64,000 nt of DNA from Fasciola hepatica (lineage: Eukaryota; Platyhelminthes; Trematoda; Plagiorchiida; Fasciolidae): the NCBI GenBank assembly GCA_948099385.1, contig CANUEZ040000129.1, positions 620,001-684,000 on the forward strand. Reading direction: 5' to 3'. Shown in pieces: positions 22,501-33,303 of the stretch. Positions within the stretch are counted from its first letter, which is position 1. Each line of letters starts with the position of its first letter. The translations under genes and the position numbers were made by a program. Under the pieces are notes generated by a model that saw only the letters and a program-made list of their open reading frames with translations, was not told the DNA's origin and did not search any database.

Positions 22501-23370
22501 CTATTTGGGCAAGTGCAGGAAGTTTGGCTCTCTCGTCCACGTGTCCAGTTGCTTGAAGTTGTTCGCACCTCGGAAGCACAGGTCGGCCGGATTATCGCCA
22601 GACCTGACATGCTTCCACTGGTTCATGGCTGATTCGTCAGGGATAATCGTGAGCCGGTTGGCAACGAAAGTACTAAACCGGCTCCGGACGTTGTTGATAT
22701 AGTAAAGTACTATCGTTGAATCCGTCCAGAAGCTCACCGACCAAATGTAGGGATCGAAACATCTCTTCACAGCTTGCACCACCCTGACTGCCAACACGGC
22801 TGCGCTGAGTTCAAGGCGTGGGATTGAGACCGACTTCAGTGGAGCAACGCGGGCTTTGGCGAACAGGATCCTCGTGGTATATTGTCCATCTCCTGTGCAC
22901 CATCGTCCGTACACCACAGCTCCATAACCGACTTCGGATGCATCGGAAAAGGCATGTAGTTCTCCAGTCCGTGTCGTATGGCCAGGAGTCAAACATTGTG
23001 GGATTCTTATGTGCCCTAATTTCTTCAAGGTGTTCAAAACTTCTTCCCAGTCCAACCGGTCCCCTCGGTCCAGTGACTGGTCCCAATCAACTTTCTTACG
23101 GCACAGCCACTGCAGCAAGATCTTTCCGGGTAGCAGCCATGGTGAGACGAAACCGAGCGGGTCGAACAAACTTGAGACGGCAGATAGTATGCCACGACGG
23201 GCTATTGGCAGCTCGGGAACGTTCAGTTCGAAAACAAAATCGTCCGTTTCCGCGTCCCATTGTATCCCTAAGGTGCGCTCGATAGGAAGTGGAGAGCCGT
23301 CCAAATCTCTGACCCTTTCGGCCTTTTCGTGATACGGGATGACCTTCAGCACTTCTGAAGTGTTCGACAT
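22501..23370 (-). pseudogene. BEL C RNase H
   Basis: The 289-codon frame contains LHAFSDASEVGYGAVVYGR (first aspartate), VSIPRLELSAAVLAVRV (glutamate), VSFWTDSTIVLYYINN (second aspartate) and SGDNPADLCFRG (last aspartate). All four catalytic acidic residues are in place. It ends at a TAG where A has CAG. The N-terminal part (FELNVPELPIARRG, ...SSLFDPLGFVSPWLLPGK) is the RT thumb/connection of BEL elements. Confidence 0.9.
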
Positions 23371-24486
23371 CCATTAAGTTAGATGGAAGCCGCCCTCTTC
23401 CAGCAATCTCGTCAGACCCCTGAACTGCTTTAGAGCTGATTCCACATCATCGAATGACCCAAGGTAGTCGTCGACGTAGAAGTTCCTGCTGACGCTTTCT
23501 ACCACCGTCCGATGTACTAGATCGCCATGTTTGTTCGCTGATTATCGGAGGGCGTAGTTCGCACAAAATAGTGACGATATGGCTCCGAAGGGGTGGACGG
23601 TCATCCTATAGTTCACCACTGCGTTGTCCCGGTCGCTCCCTTCCCACCACAGGAAACGCAAAGCATCTCGTTCTCCTACCAGAATCTTCACCTGATGGAA
23701 CATTTCCCTAATGTCGGCAGACAAAGCCACTTTACCCACTCTGAAACGGCACAGAACATCGATCAGTGGTGTGGTCCAGTCAGGCCCTTGTAGTAGGCGA
23801 TCGTTTAACGACTTGCCCCGGAACTTGGCCACACAGTCAAAAACCACGCCCAGTTTATTGGGTTTCTTGGGGTTGATAACCGGGTGGTAGGGCAGATACC
23901 AGATACCCTTTTCGCTGTCGGTGTTAACAGGCACCTTTTCAACGTAACCGAGGGTCTCGTTTCGCTTCATCAAATCCGCGTATCGTTCCCACAGATTCTG
24001 GTCTCGAATGAAGCGTTCTTTTAGCCGTAGTAATCGTTGGAGAACATAACTCCTGTTATCAGTCCACGGGCCGACCGATGTGCGCCATGGGAGGGGAACC
24101 TCGAACTGTTTTTTGAGGCCTCTAGTGCCTTGCCGTACCGTTTGTAGAGCGAAGTGATCCCCTTGAGACAACGATGGTCCTTCGTCTCCAATGTCATGAA
24201 ACTCCTTTTCATACAGCCGTTGCAGATGATACTCTATGCGGTCCGTTTCGGTGGATAAGTAATTCACGGAACCGCGTACCCCTACCGGACCGTATAAAAT
24301 CCATCCCAGAGCCGTGCGTACGGTATAAGGTGCCTGGCAGTCGCCCACTCTCTGGTCAAGCACCAAATGCGCCTCTGACACGTTGCTGCCGATGAGGAGA
24401 TCCACTTCATTATCTTCCCAGCCTACAACGGTTATATCCTGCAGGTGGGACCACCGAGTCAAGATTGCGTTCACCGACCTTGGTGT
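23371..24486 (-). pseudogene. BEL C reverse transcriptase
   Basis: Typical BEL/Pao RT: DLLIGSNVSEAHLVLDQRVG (pre-RT), NPKKPNKLGVVFDCVAKF, VGKVALSADIREMFHQVKI (first catalytic aspartate), MTVHPFGAISSLFCANYALR, then RNFYVDDYLGSFDDVESAL with an intact YVDD box. Stops: TAA at 23542-23544 (A has GAA) and TAA at about 23374 within LT-stop-WMSN, which A also has. B has lysine at that position. The catalytic residues are intact, so only nonsense codons disable it. Confidence 0.88.
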
Positions 24487-25107
24487 TCACGTGGGGAGAT
24501 CCGCTAACGTGAATGCCTCCGTTGGTTCAATTTCCTCGTTAGTGTCTAGAGAGATGAGTTGCAGCCTTAATCTACCGGCAGTCATTACCTGTGTTCCGCC
24601 CACCGTGCTCACTGCTAACGACGTCGCACCTTTAGCCAGTTGGTGTTTGTCGGCAAACCGCTCTTTCACTAAAGTGGTGTCGGATCCACTATCAACGAAA
24701 GCCAACGCCTTGATTATCCCAGTCGGAGTCACTACTCCCACGGCCACTACGCCTAAACGTACCGCTTTACTGGCAGATTGTGAAGTTGAACAAATAACGC
24801 TGGGCTTGGTACTCGCCTCGGATATGGTCACTCTCGCCTGATGCAGCAGCCGATGGTGTCTGCCCGTGCAGCCCTCGTAACCACATTGATATCTTGTTCT
24901 ACAGGCTGCTGCCCGGTGCGTGGTGTTGAGACAGATAAAACATGCTTCTGCCATCCTCGCCATTCCCCACCGTTCGTCTATTGTGGCGTTGCCGAACTTG
25001 GAGCATTCTGGCAGGCCGTGGCTAGCGCCACAGGATCTGCAATTTTATTGCGCCATGGCGTCGCGTGAAATGGCGTGCGCATTGGTCCAAGGTTGGTATT
25101 TTGGATG
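24487..25107 (-). pseudogene. BEL C zinc knuckle and aspartic protease
   Basis: This continues the gag frame. CFICLNTTHRAAACRTRYQC is followed by GCTGRHHRLLH, the cysteine/histidine-rich finger of BEL gag. The protease motif FVDSGSDTTLVKERF (DSG active site, about 24676-24703) is intact. The frame ends at TGA (24487), where A has an arginine codon, just after EAFTLADLP. Confidence 0.87.
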
Positions 25108-26088
25108 TTACCGTGCAGGGGTTTGAACTTGGCTAGTACTGGTCTTGTTTGTCCGGTTGCTGTCCCGGATGAGTCGGCCGAATCTGCTGTTGGCTATCTT
25201 GGTTTGCCTGTCCAAGTATTCGGTCAGGTCTTCGAAGTTAGCTTCCCTGTCGCTTTGGCTTATCCGTTCTGCTTCTTCCGCCAACGGACCCTGTAGTTCG
25301 GGAGAGAGGTGACGGACTATGCCTTCCAAAGTGTGCATGGCGTCTAGGTCAGCCCTGTAACCTAAATGGTCGAGGGCTATTGAGCAGTTCTGCATCTTGA
25401 TCACCAGGTCGGCCATGGTGTAGACGTCGCCCTTGGTTCTCTTTGCCTCTGCCATCACGCCCTCTATCAGGTTACGGGCTACTTTGAAAGGTTGGCCAAA
25501 CAAGTCCCTCAGAATCTTTCTTGCTCGGGTGTAGCCTTGTTCTGGGTCGAGCATGGTGCACCCGTCGATAGCTTCTCTTGCTCGGCCTCGGCAGTAGTGA
25601 GTAAGGTAGAGAAGCCTTTGCCCAGTGTTGGTTACCTTATTTTCGACAAATGTCTCGAACTGTTTGACAAACTTGCAGTATTGCTCAGCTCGCCCGTCGA
25701 AAACCGTTAGTTCCACTCTAGGCAAATCGATCGATGGTGGTATGTGGTCGGCGCCCGGCATGGGGTTCCCTATGTTATTGCACCCTAATCTATCGGAAGT
25801 GTCAAAGTCGCTGGTCTCGTGCTCTCGCTCTTTCTGTGTACACTTCTTCTCTGCTTCCTGCGCCTGTGGTCTAGCCGATAGTAACTTTTCTTCTAGGTCT
25901 AGTATTCTCAGCCTATGTAAATCAACATCGTTGCGATCCATATTGATCTCATTAACGCATGTACTAGCACTGACAGGACTAGGCGATCTAGCATTAACTA
26001 AAGAATCAAATGTATCCAAAACCTCCCCACAGACCTGCCGTGTTACTTCCTGTCCGGCTTTCAATGTTTTCGATCCTTTCCTTGGCAT
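25108..26088 (-). pseudogene. BEL C gag (DUF1759-type), ends at a premature stop
   Basis: The start is the ATG at 26088 (MPRKGSK), just inside the 5' LTR. The same start is conserved in A and B. A predicted coiled/charged N-terminal third (LHRLRILDLEEKLLSARPQ) precedes LPRVELTVFDGRAEQYCKF, the capsid-type DUF1759 domain of BEL/Pao gag. The frame stops at residue 326 after VQTPAR, where A has a glutamate codon (GAA to TAA). The element B gag carries the identical stop. The zinc knuckle lies beyond it in the same frame. Confidence 0.88.
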
Positions 26089-26130
26089 TTTGCGTGTTTC
26101 TTTCTCGTCCGAAATTGATCTATTGGGTAT

Positions 26131-26505
26131 TGCAACACACGTTTGAGCAATGCGTAGCCAAATTCGCAACGGATCCCGAAATCAAAAGACGATTATCCGT
26201 GATATTCTACGATACTAGATTATTACATGAACAATGACATAAACAGTAAACAAACCTCGATAATACGATCACAAGGACTCAACAACGAAGAACCGAATAG
26301 CAGCGTGTGAGCAAACAGCAAATGCGTCGCGCAGGTCCTGAACAAGGATGTGCCAAAGTAGCTCCCTGGGCGCGAACAAACAACAATTGGTCGATAGAAG
26401 CAACCAGTTCGTAAAGACAAGTCAATAGTGTATGGAAATGAGTGATGTTGGGAAAAACACTGAATCGCGAGGGTTGAAGGGGGATTTTCCAAGACCGGCT
26501 GTTAC
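26131..26505 (-). repeat. 5' LTR of BEL element C
   Basis: About 375 bp, ending TGTTACA at its outer (plus-strand right) edge. Its inner edge reads TGCAACACACG where other LTRs read TGTTACGAACG. It is almost identical to the 5' LTR of element B, and shares with it changes not found in either element's 3' LTR (for example GAATCGCGAG instead of GAACCGCGAG). Confidence 0.88.
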
Positions 26506-26510
26506 ATATG

Positions 26511-27600
26511 CCTCTTGGGCTGATAAAGCCTTGCAAGACCCGAATAAATGAGTCGGTTGTCAGTGAATGTTTAACTTCCAAGTGTGCCTTACGTGCATAT
26601 TATGATGCACCCGTATCGTTTTTCTAGCCTCTTTCCGCCCTTGACCCCCGAACGCCTGAAAAAGTTCAGTCCGATATCACCGAAGGGCCGCTAACCCATG
26701 GTCACTCTACGATCTGGCGGCAGAGCCATGTGTTGTTTGCCCGCGACAACAGTGCTTCTTCTGTAGTATATACAAGGCTGAATTACGCGTTTTGCAGCCG
26801 CCCTTCCTCTCAGTAACCAAACTGCTTTCGAATGATGCCTGCAGCGTGGCTCTCCCCAGCGTGTCCCTCAACGGCATGTATGTATTGAACCAATAATCCT
26901 ATCAAATTTTTCCGAGCCGGTAACTGTGTTCGGTACTTCGTGGTAAGCCTCAGGCAGGAGTTGGTCAGTCTACCACCTACCAGTAATAATCTAAATAACG
27001 AAATTGGGATTTGGATGCTTCAAGTTGTTTCTTGAACGTGATATTCTATCGTCCATTGGTCCCCCTTCCACGGCACTCGACTTCTCGAGGGGAAACTTCT
27101 CGTTGTGTCATTGTGAATAGATCATGCTCTGCAGTTGGTAGTTCATCAGGGTTTACTGGATCCGCTTGTACACTTGTGGATGGATGGACCAATTTCATGA
27201 CTAGAGAACGTCTCTTTAATTTGGCCAACCACACTGGTGACCGAAGTGTCTTCGTGCAGGAGGAAAACCTGACCAACGGTGGCAAAATAGATTTCGATTC
27301 AGCGACTGTGCCGTTATCATCGCGTCTTTTATCTCCACTCCCCATTCCAGAAGTGGCTTTAGTTCGTGAGCGGGCCTGTCCTGTTGGTGCATGTGCAGGG
27401 ATTTCGGTCCTCCCGTCCACTTGTCTAGTTGCCGGAAGTTAGTCGCACATCGGGAGCACAGATTGGCTGGATTGTCGACAGAATTGACATGTTTCCACTG
27501 GTTCGTGGCAGTTTCGTCGTAGATGATCTTAAGCCGGCTAGCAAAGTAAGTACCAGAACGACTCCTGACATTGTTAATGTTGTACAGCACTATTGTCGAG
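26511..27600 (-). pseudogene. BEL D RNase H end and integrase N-terminal/core
   Basis: From 27590 the frame reads NNVRSRSGTYFASRLKI, NPANLCSRCATNFRQLDKW: the end of RNase H, where the C equivalent is NPADLCFRG. The frame at 27420-27046 holds VRFSSCTKTLRSPVWLAKLKRRS, the RNase H to integrase spacer. Near 26511-26580 it reads LTTDSFIRVLQGFISPRG, the segment just before the C insertion point. The reading frame continues across the insertion if C and one target copy are ignored. Confidence 0.8.
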
Positions 27601-27640
27601 TCCGTCCAAAACTATATGACCAAACATAGAAGCGGAAGCA

Positions 27641-28960
27641 TCACTTCACCGCTTGTACCGTCCTTACAACCAACACGGCTAAACTGAACTCGAGACGCGG
27701 GATCGAGACCGACTTCAACGAGGCAACGTGAGCTCTGGCGAACAGCATTATGGTAGCGTGATTCCCATCTTCCGAGCACCATCGCCCAAGCACCAGGGCT
27801 CCGTACCCGACTTCGAACATGTCAGAAAAGGCATGGAGCTCTCCCGTCTGCGTTGTGTGACCATAAGACAAGCACCGTGGAATCCGTATATCTCCTAGTT
27901 TCTTTGAGGTGATTGGAAATTCTTCCCACTCCAGCCGACCTTCTCGGTCCAGTGGCTGGTCCCAGTCGACTTTCTGACGACAGAGCCGCTGCAGCAGGGC
28001 CTTTTCGGGCAATAGCCAGGGAGAGGCAAACCAGAGCAGATCGAACAGACTAGAGACGGCTGACAGTATGTCACGGCGAGTTACTGGTTGGTTGGGACAG
28101 TTTAGCTCGAAACCAAAGTCGTCCGTTTTCGCATTCCATTGTACCCCTGGCATGCGCTTGGTAGGGAGTAGAGAACCATCTAGATCTCGAACCCTTTTGG
28201 CCCTCGTGGTGAGGAATGACTTCGAGCATTTCCAACGCGTTCAACATCCATTTCGTAATATGGAAACCGCCCTTCTCCAGCAATCTTGTTAGGCACCTGA
28301 AATGCGCTGTGGCCGATTCTACGTCATCAAAAGACCCAAGGTAGCCGTCGACGTAGAAACTTTTGCTGGCGCTGTCTACTACCAACCAGCGGCACAGAGC
28401 TGCGTATTTGCTCGCGGTTCCCCGGAGGGAGTAGTTTGCACAAAAAGGTGATGATATCGCTTCGAAGGGATGGACTGTCATTCTACAATTTATTGCCTGC
28501 TTGTTCAGGTCGTTCTCGCCCCACCATAAGAATCGCAAAGCACCTATTTCTTCTACCGGTGTCTGCACTTGGGGAAACATTTCTCTGGTTTCGGCTGACA
28601 AGGCCACTCTGTCTACCCTGAAACGACACAAGACGCCAATAAACGGCATGGTCTAATCGGGCCCCTGTACCAGACGACCATTTAGCCATTTGCCTTGGTG
28701 CTGGGCTGCACAATCGAAGACAACTCGCAGCTTTTTGGCTCTCCTGGGGCAAAAAACCGGGTGACGAGACAGGTACCATGTCTCCTCCCAGCCTTCGTTG
28801 GTTGCAGGAACCCCTCCAAGGTAGGAAAGCGCTTCGTTTCGCATCATCACTCTTGATTACCATTTTCAGATATCCTGATCTCAACAGGAGCGTTCTTTCA
28901 AGTGCATTAATCCAGAAAGAGCAGAAGCTCTGTTACCAACCAAAGGGTCAGCTTTTGTGA
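27641..28960 (-). pseudogene. BEL D reverse transcriptase and RNase H
   Basis: RT motifs: VDRVALSAETREMFPQVQTPV (first aspartate position altered to E in the C motif SADIREMF), MTVHPFEAISSPFCANY and SFYVDGYLGSFDDVESA (YVDD changed to YVDG). RNase H: GELHAFSDMFEVGYGALVLG (FSDAS altered downstream of the aspartate) and VSIPRLEFSLAVLVVR (glutamate kept). Two catalytic changes and frame breaks show it is dead. Confidence 0.85.
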
Positions 28961-29399
28961 ACCATGGGCGGTTAACCTAATGCTGGGCTTGGGGACCTCT
29001 GGTCCCATGTCGCACAGTCTGCAGTGTGAAGTGGTCCTCTTGAGACAATGATAGTCTTTCGTCTCTGATGTTATGAAACCCCTTTTCGTACAGGCACTGC
29101 AGCTGGTAATCTATGCAGTCCGTTTTCGCTGATACTTAATTTACGGAGCCAGGTTCCCCAGCTAAACCATGCAATACCCATCCTAATATCGCGCTTGCGG
29201 CACAGATTGCCTGGTGGTCGCCCACTCTGTGGTCCAGCACCCAGTGTGCTTCTGGCATGTCGCAACTGACGCCAAGACCTACTCCGTCGTCCTACCAGTC
29301 TACGACGGTAACATCTTGCAAGTAGGGCAACCTAGTTAATGTTGCTCTCACCGAGTTTGATACTGGAATAGGAACATCGGCAAATGTAAAAGCCTCCGT

Positions 29400-29661
29400 T
29401 GTTTCCATTTGCTCTCCTGTATCTAGGGAGATAAGCTACAACCTCAACCTACCAGTAATTATTATTTGTGTTCCGACCTCCGTGCTCACCGCTAGCGACG
29501 TCGTGCTTTAAGCGAGCCGGTGTTTATCGGCAAACAGCTCCTTCACCAGGGTGGTGTCTGATCCAAAGTCGACGAAAGCCAACGCTTCGACCACCCCATT
29601 CGGGGTCATCACTCCTACAGCGAAAACCTCCAGCCTTATTGGTCCACTGGCTGACCGTGAC

Positions 29662-29663
<2 letters not shown>
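29400..29663 (-). pseudogene. BEL D protease fragment
   Basis: The minus strand reads ASGPIRLEVFAVGVMTPNGV, then VEALAFVDFGSDTTLVKELF. The equivalent in A and C is FVDSGSDTTLVKERF, so the active-site D-S-G has become D-F-G. Upstream it is cut by the (TAA)n tract at 29664; the zinc knuckle and gag are absent. Confidence 0.8.

Positions 29664-29733
<70 letters not shown>
29664..29733. repeat. (TAA)n microsatellite, about 23 units
   Basis: An uninterrupted 70-bp TAA/TTA repeat. It lies exactly where homology to the BEL D protease ends and the transposase-domain fragment begins. It produces artificial poly-Leu, poly-Ile and poly-Asn frames on both strands. Confidence 0.95.
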
Positions 29734-29734
<1 letters not shown>

Positions 29735-29749
29735 GTATATTTCTGGGCC

Positions 29750-30888
29750 ACGGTCGAGAGGCACGCATGTAAGCATGAACAGATCACTGACGACAGTCGG
29801 CACTTAATGCGCCTGTCACCAAACGGCATTCCTTCGGTTAACGCTTTGCTCAACTCCGTCAAGCATTCACCCACTAAAGTTTATAAGTTGGACGGTTTTC
29901 CCACACAGCAATAAAACCGACGGTGACAACTGGGAGGCAGACTGGCATGAGTACTTTCACTAGTATTGGCCACAGCTGCTTATTTGATGAACGATAAACC
30001 GAAGTACCATCACGATTCACCTGAATGTTGATCTCGTCAGGGACTGCGGTAATGTTCCTTAGCTGTCTCGTCAGAAAGTTATTCAGTCCCACGTGAATGT
30101 AAAGCCCGTTACCCAAATTTGTGGTAGGACACCCCCTTGGTGTGCCCAACAACGTTCTTGGGTCCCGACAAAGATTCGGTATATGTTCAGTGATTGCTCC
30201 CAAGATTCCCCTCTGTTGGACCAAAAACGGTCGAAAACGAACAAAAGCCTTTTCCAAGGAGTTCAAAAGTGAACTTCCATCGTCAACAGACTGTGGTGCA
30301 CGTCATAAGCAGTGCACAGGAATAACTAATAACGGAAGTTAGGGCACCAGAAACGAAACAAAGACCTGTAATTCGTAGCTGTCCTTCAGAGATAACGGCT
30401 TCTTTAGTGGGAGCCTCAACTGTTGCAAACAAATGAGTCAGTATTGGTATTCAAACGATTAAATTACTCATAAGTGCTGGCTGCGTTGAAGAAGCCGTCG
30501 GAATAGTGTCCTCTTGCAAGCATGCCTCACGTTGTTGGCCGAACGGTGCATTCCCTGGAATCATAGTGCAGCATTCAGCGGCCGCCTTAATAAGCGAAGT
30601 CCCTAGAATGAAAGCAACAAGACAACGGTTATTCTCACCTGGCAAATCCAACTTGAGGCAACGCACGCGGTGCTCCCTAAGTGTGGCTTCTCTACAAACA
30701 GCACACCTCACGGAGCTGAGTTCTTTCTTCTCCATATGATATCTCGTCCACTTGTTTATTTCAGCCATTGCAACTGAATAATATAAAGCAGTTTCCGAAA
30801 ATGTACCCAGCGATTCACAATCACGGATAGGAGCACGTGACGCGCGCGACAAGGCACAGCCGCTTTGAGATTTAAAGTTGGCCTCCAT
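29750..30888 (-). pseudogene. Fragment of a transposase-domain-containing protein family
   Basis: The minus-strand frame from 30266 reads NLCRDPRTLLGTPRG, NLGNGLYIHVGL, INIQVNRDGTSVYRSSNKQ and LWPILVKVL. In the N-terminal region of a widespread invertebrate family annotated as transposase domain-containing proteins, the pattern is LPKDxRTLLxTPR, then IxxxxDGxPLFKSSxxxxWPI. A following shifted frame (29874-29750) reads MGECLTELSKALTEGMPFGD and KCRLSSVIC, fitting the next block (FLxxFxxELxxLxxxG, then CDAPAR). The upstream frame 30888-30451 (145 codons, with RCAVC) may be its N-terminus but is not recognisable. Family assignment is from memory. Confidence 0.45.
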
Positions 30889-33079
30889 TTAACTAGAACA
30901 AAGACCCACGATTGCACCGCAACTCACGGAAATAAATATGAGTAAAAATCGCATATTATTACTCACAAGGCTATTTGAGGATTAATTATTTGACTATTCT
31001 CATAATTGTCCACCATTTCTCTGCCCACATGTTGCCGGCATGTTACCGGAATGTTGCGGCGGGCAGTGTGCTGCTTGGGTAGATCCTATTCGCGGTAGCC
31101 GGTCTTTGGTGCGGTTGTAGACGGGCAGAGAAAAAGATAAGCTGTCTGCACGATATATTACAGCCAGGCAACGTGATGGCCGGGTGGTTCTGAAATTGAA
31201 AAAAGTGAGGATTGCAGTCCGGGAGATGTTCCGGCTGAGGGTTAGCGTGAGCAAAATAACAGATAAGAGTACGGGGTTGGAAATGGGGCACAGTGGTCTT
31301 AGTAAAATGAGGGGTCGTTGGTATTGTGACTCGGTGTTTGTGAGGGCTAACTGGGCTTGCACTACTAGGCAAAGTTATTGATTACCGATTCGGCCGCTCA
31401 CCGGGAAGTCATATATTTAGGGGTTAATAAAGCCGTGGTGGTGCATTTGACTAGGATCCGAGGGCTACGTGGGAAATCAGCTGGGCAACAAGAAGAACCT
31501 TGAATGGCAAGTTTGCATAATAGGTCTGGGAGATATATGACAAATCCCACAGTGGTGTTTTACAGGTCGCGAGGAAGCAGCTGGGACACACTAAGAATCC
31601 AAATGGCGTGTTTATATGATAGATCCAGAGGAGGTATGACAAATCCTATCGTGGGGTATCTACAGGTCTAATGTTGAGGGTAGCTGTTAGGTAAGGCTGT
31701 AAACTGGAGAGTGGGCTGGATTATGGGACAAGAGAAACGCCGCTTTCTTACGAAAAGGAGGAAAAACGAATACGTGAGCGAAAAGTACTTGCGCTTCTCT
31801 CTACGATCTTACATGTATGTTTATATATACAATAATATCTACATGGATATAACTAACGCTTTGATGAGACGTGTCTGCTGTCTGATGTATCGACTTGTTG
31901 TCCAGAGCCACCGTGGTTTTGTAGCTGACGTCAACAAACATGCCAGGAGTTCATGGGAGTGTACGAGGTGATTGAAAATTAGAGCGGAGGTGGGTAAGCT
32001 TATGTGGAGAGTCCAAATCGCTATCGTCACCGAGTCAGTCTCGTGCGTAGGAAACAAAAGCATGTCAAGCGGACAAGGGCGGTGTGGGGTTTTCCCTTTC
32101 GCGTGGTCAGATGTGAGCTGATGGGAGGCACCCATGATTGGAGTTTGTCCATTTCCTTCACAGCCCGATATTAATGGTATATATCAATAAAATCGATCCC
32201 ACTAGGTCTTTTTTGTTCTCCACTTTTTTTCTAACAGAGGGGTGGTTGAGCCCATACAGGAACTTTCCATGGTCCCTCCGCCAGACTGTAATTTTCTGCG
32301 TATGCCATTTTTTGCAACTGCTGTGGGTGGTCTGTTCCCCCCCCCCCATCCGGAGGTGGCTATGGTGAAGGTGTAGTTGACATCAGGGGCTTCGCTCGCA
32401 TGGGCTGAGAAAATACAGAGTGGAGCTAAGCAAGAACATGGAGTAGGACAACGAGTGTTGCAATGTGCGCACCTGCTTGTGTTTCAGTCTCGTACAGCGC
32501 CAGACCGTGCCTAAAACTGCCAGAGGCCGTTCTGGAGTGGTTGAGTTGGGCTGCGCCAGTAGATGTTTTGCACACATGGAGAGAGGATAGCAGTCCAAGT
32601 TAGGTGATGGATTCAGAAATATTGACGAAACAGACAAGCGTTCATGTCGGGAAATATAAAAGGAGGAAATTGAGGCCGACATGTAGCTATTGGAAGGTGG
32701 ATATACGGGATGAAAGATTTTCAACCGGGGTGATTAAGGAAAACGAATTACGGCCGGGCAAGGAAGCTGAGAGTAGCGGAAGCCAGAATAAATAAGAGAA
32801 GAGTCGAGGATCAAAGAGTGAAGTAGTGGGTGGTGGGACTTAACGTCCTAGGATCCAGCACCACTGAACCCTTTAGTGCTAGGGGAAAACATCAATGGCT
32901 AAAAGCCTTCAGCTAGAGGAAGGTTGTTTTGCATGGCTGCCCTAGTACTATATAGTGAGGGAGGCAGTAATTATTTGAACGTAGTTCTGAAGACCGACTA
33001 GTGAATTAGACGAGGCAGGGTGGTATAGGGGTTAGATGATAGTAGGTAAAAGTGGGTGGGTAGCGAGAACCGGCAGGCG
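30889..33079. other. No gene recognised
   Basis: About 2.2 kb. It contains a diverged ~100-bp tandem duplication (31471-31690, listed separately) and a poly-C run at about 32338-32347. Open frames of up to 120 codons (for example minus 31000-31372, Pro/His-rich) show no domain. Confidence 0.45.
31471..31690. repeat. Diverged tandem duplication, ~100-bp unit
   Basis: Unit 1 (31471-31570) and unit 2 (31571-31670) share, in order, GGAA(AT)CAGCTGGG, AATGGC, GTTT, TATGACAAATCC and TACAGGTC. A partial third unit begins near 31673 (GAGGGTAGCTGTTAGG). Similarity is moderate (roughly 70 percent by eye). Confidence 0.6.
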
Positions 33080-33303
33080 TCTAGCTAGTTATAGTTGTAA
33101 ACGACAAAAACTGTATCTTACTGCAATGTGGGTTATGTGCAGTATACGTAGAAAAGTGATAATAAATGGTAAGCCTAGCGCCTGTCGTTAGGCAGGAAAT
33201 GGCAGGTTTGGGATATGGTGCCATGATCCTAGTAGTGGAACCCGTTTTTGAAGGCCGGCTCGACGGATGGCAGAGAGCCGAGGGGGAGACGGAAGCTGGG
33301 GTT

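Larger units (their letters stand above)
19813..26505 (-). mobile_element. Full-length BEL/Pao retrotransposon C, nested in element D
   Basis: Both LTRs are present (26131-26505 and 19813-20188), bracketing a gag-pol frame of 1,733 codons (26088-20890) and a ~700-bp 3' untranslated region. It lies within the integrase of element D, flanked by TACGC (19808-19812) and TATGC (26506-26510), a 5-bp target duplication with one mismatch; 5 bp is usual for BEL/Pao. Gag-pol is one uninterrupted frame apart from seven stop codons, with no frameshift. Element A has exactly the same frame length when its 410-bp deletion is added back. Confidence 0.92.
17585..29663 (-). mobile_element. Old BEL/Pao retrotransposon D, split by element C
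   Basis: D reads on the minus strand. Its protease is at 29510-29660, RT and RNase H at 27216-28960, integrase centre at 26511-27000, integrase C-terminus at 18582-19812, 3' untranslated region at 17958-18580 and 3' LTR at 17585-17957. Element C (19813-26505) sits inside its integrase. Gag and 5' LTR are missing; homology ends at a (TAA)n tract. D is a diverged relative of A and C, with numerous stops and frameshifts. Confidence 0.85.

Noticed and set aside
22079..22702. 207-codon plus-strand frame, and other long frames opposite the BEL genes (23009-23332, 24383-24841, 25625-26146, 43352-43873, 44657-45106, 46886-47440)
   Set aside because: They are antisense shadows of well-supported BEL gag-pol domains on the other strand and show no domain of their own.
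29468..29914. Frames with poly-Ile, poly-Leu or poly-Asn
   Set aside because: Translation of the (TAA)n microsatellite fused to unrelated flanks.
30451..30888. 145-codon minus-strand frame with RCAVC motif as an independent host gene
   Set aside because: No recognisable domain; its position suggests it is at most the 5' part of the transposase-domain fragment.
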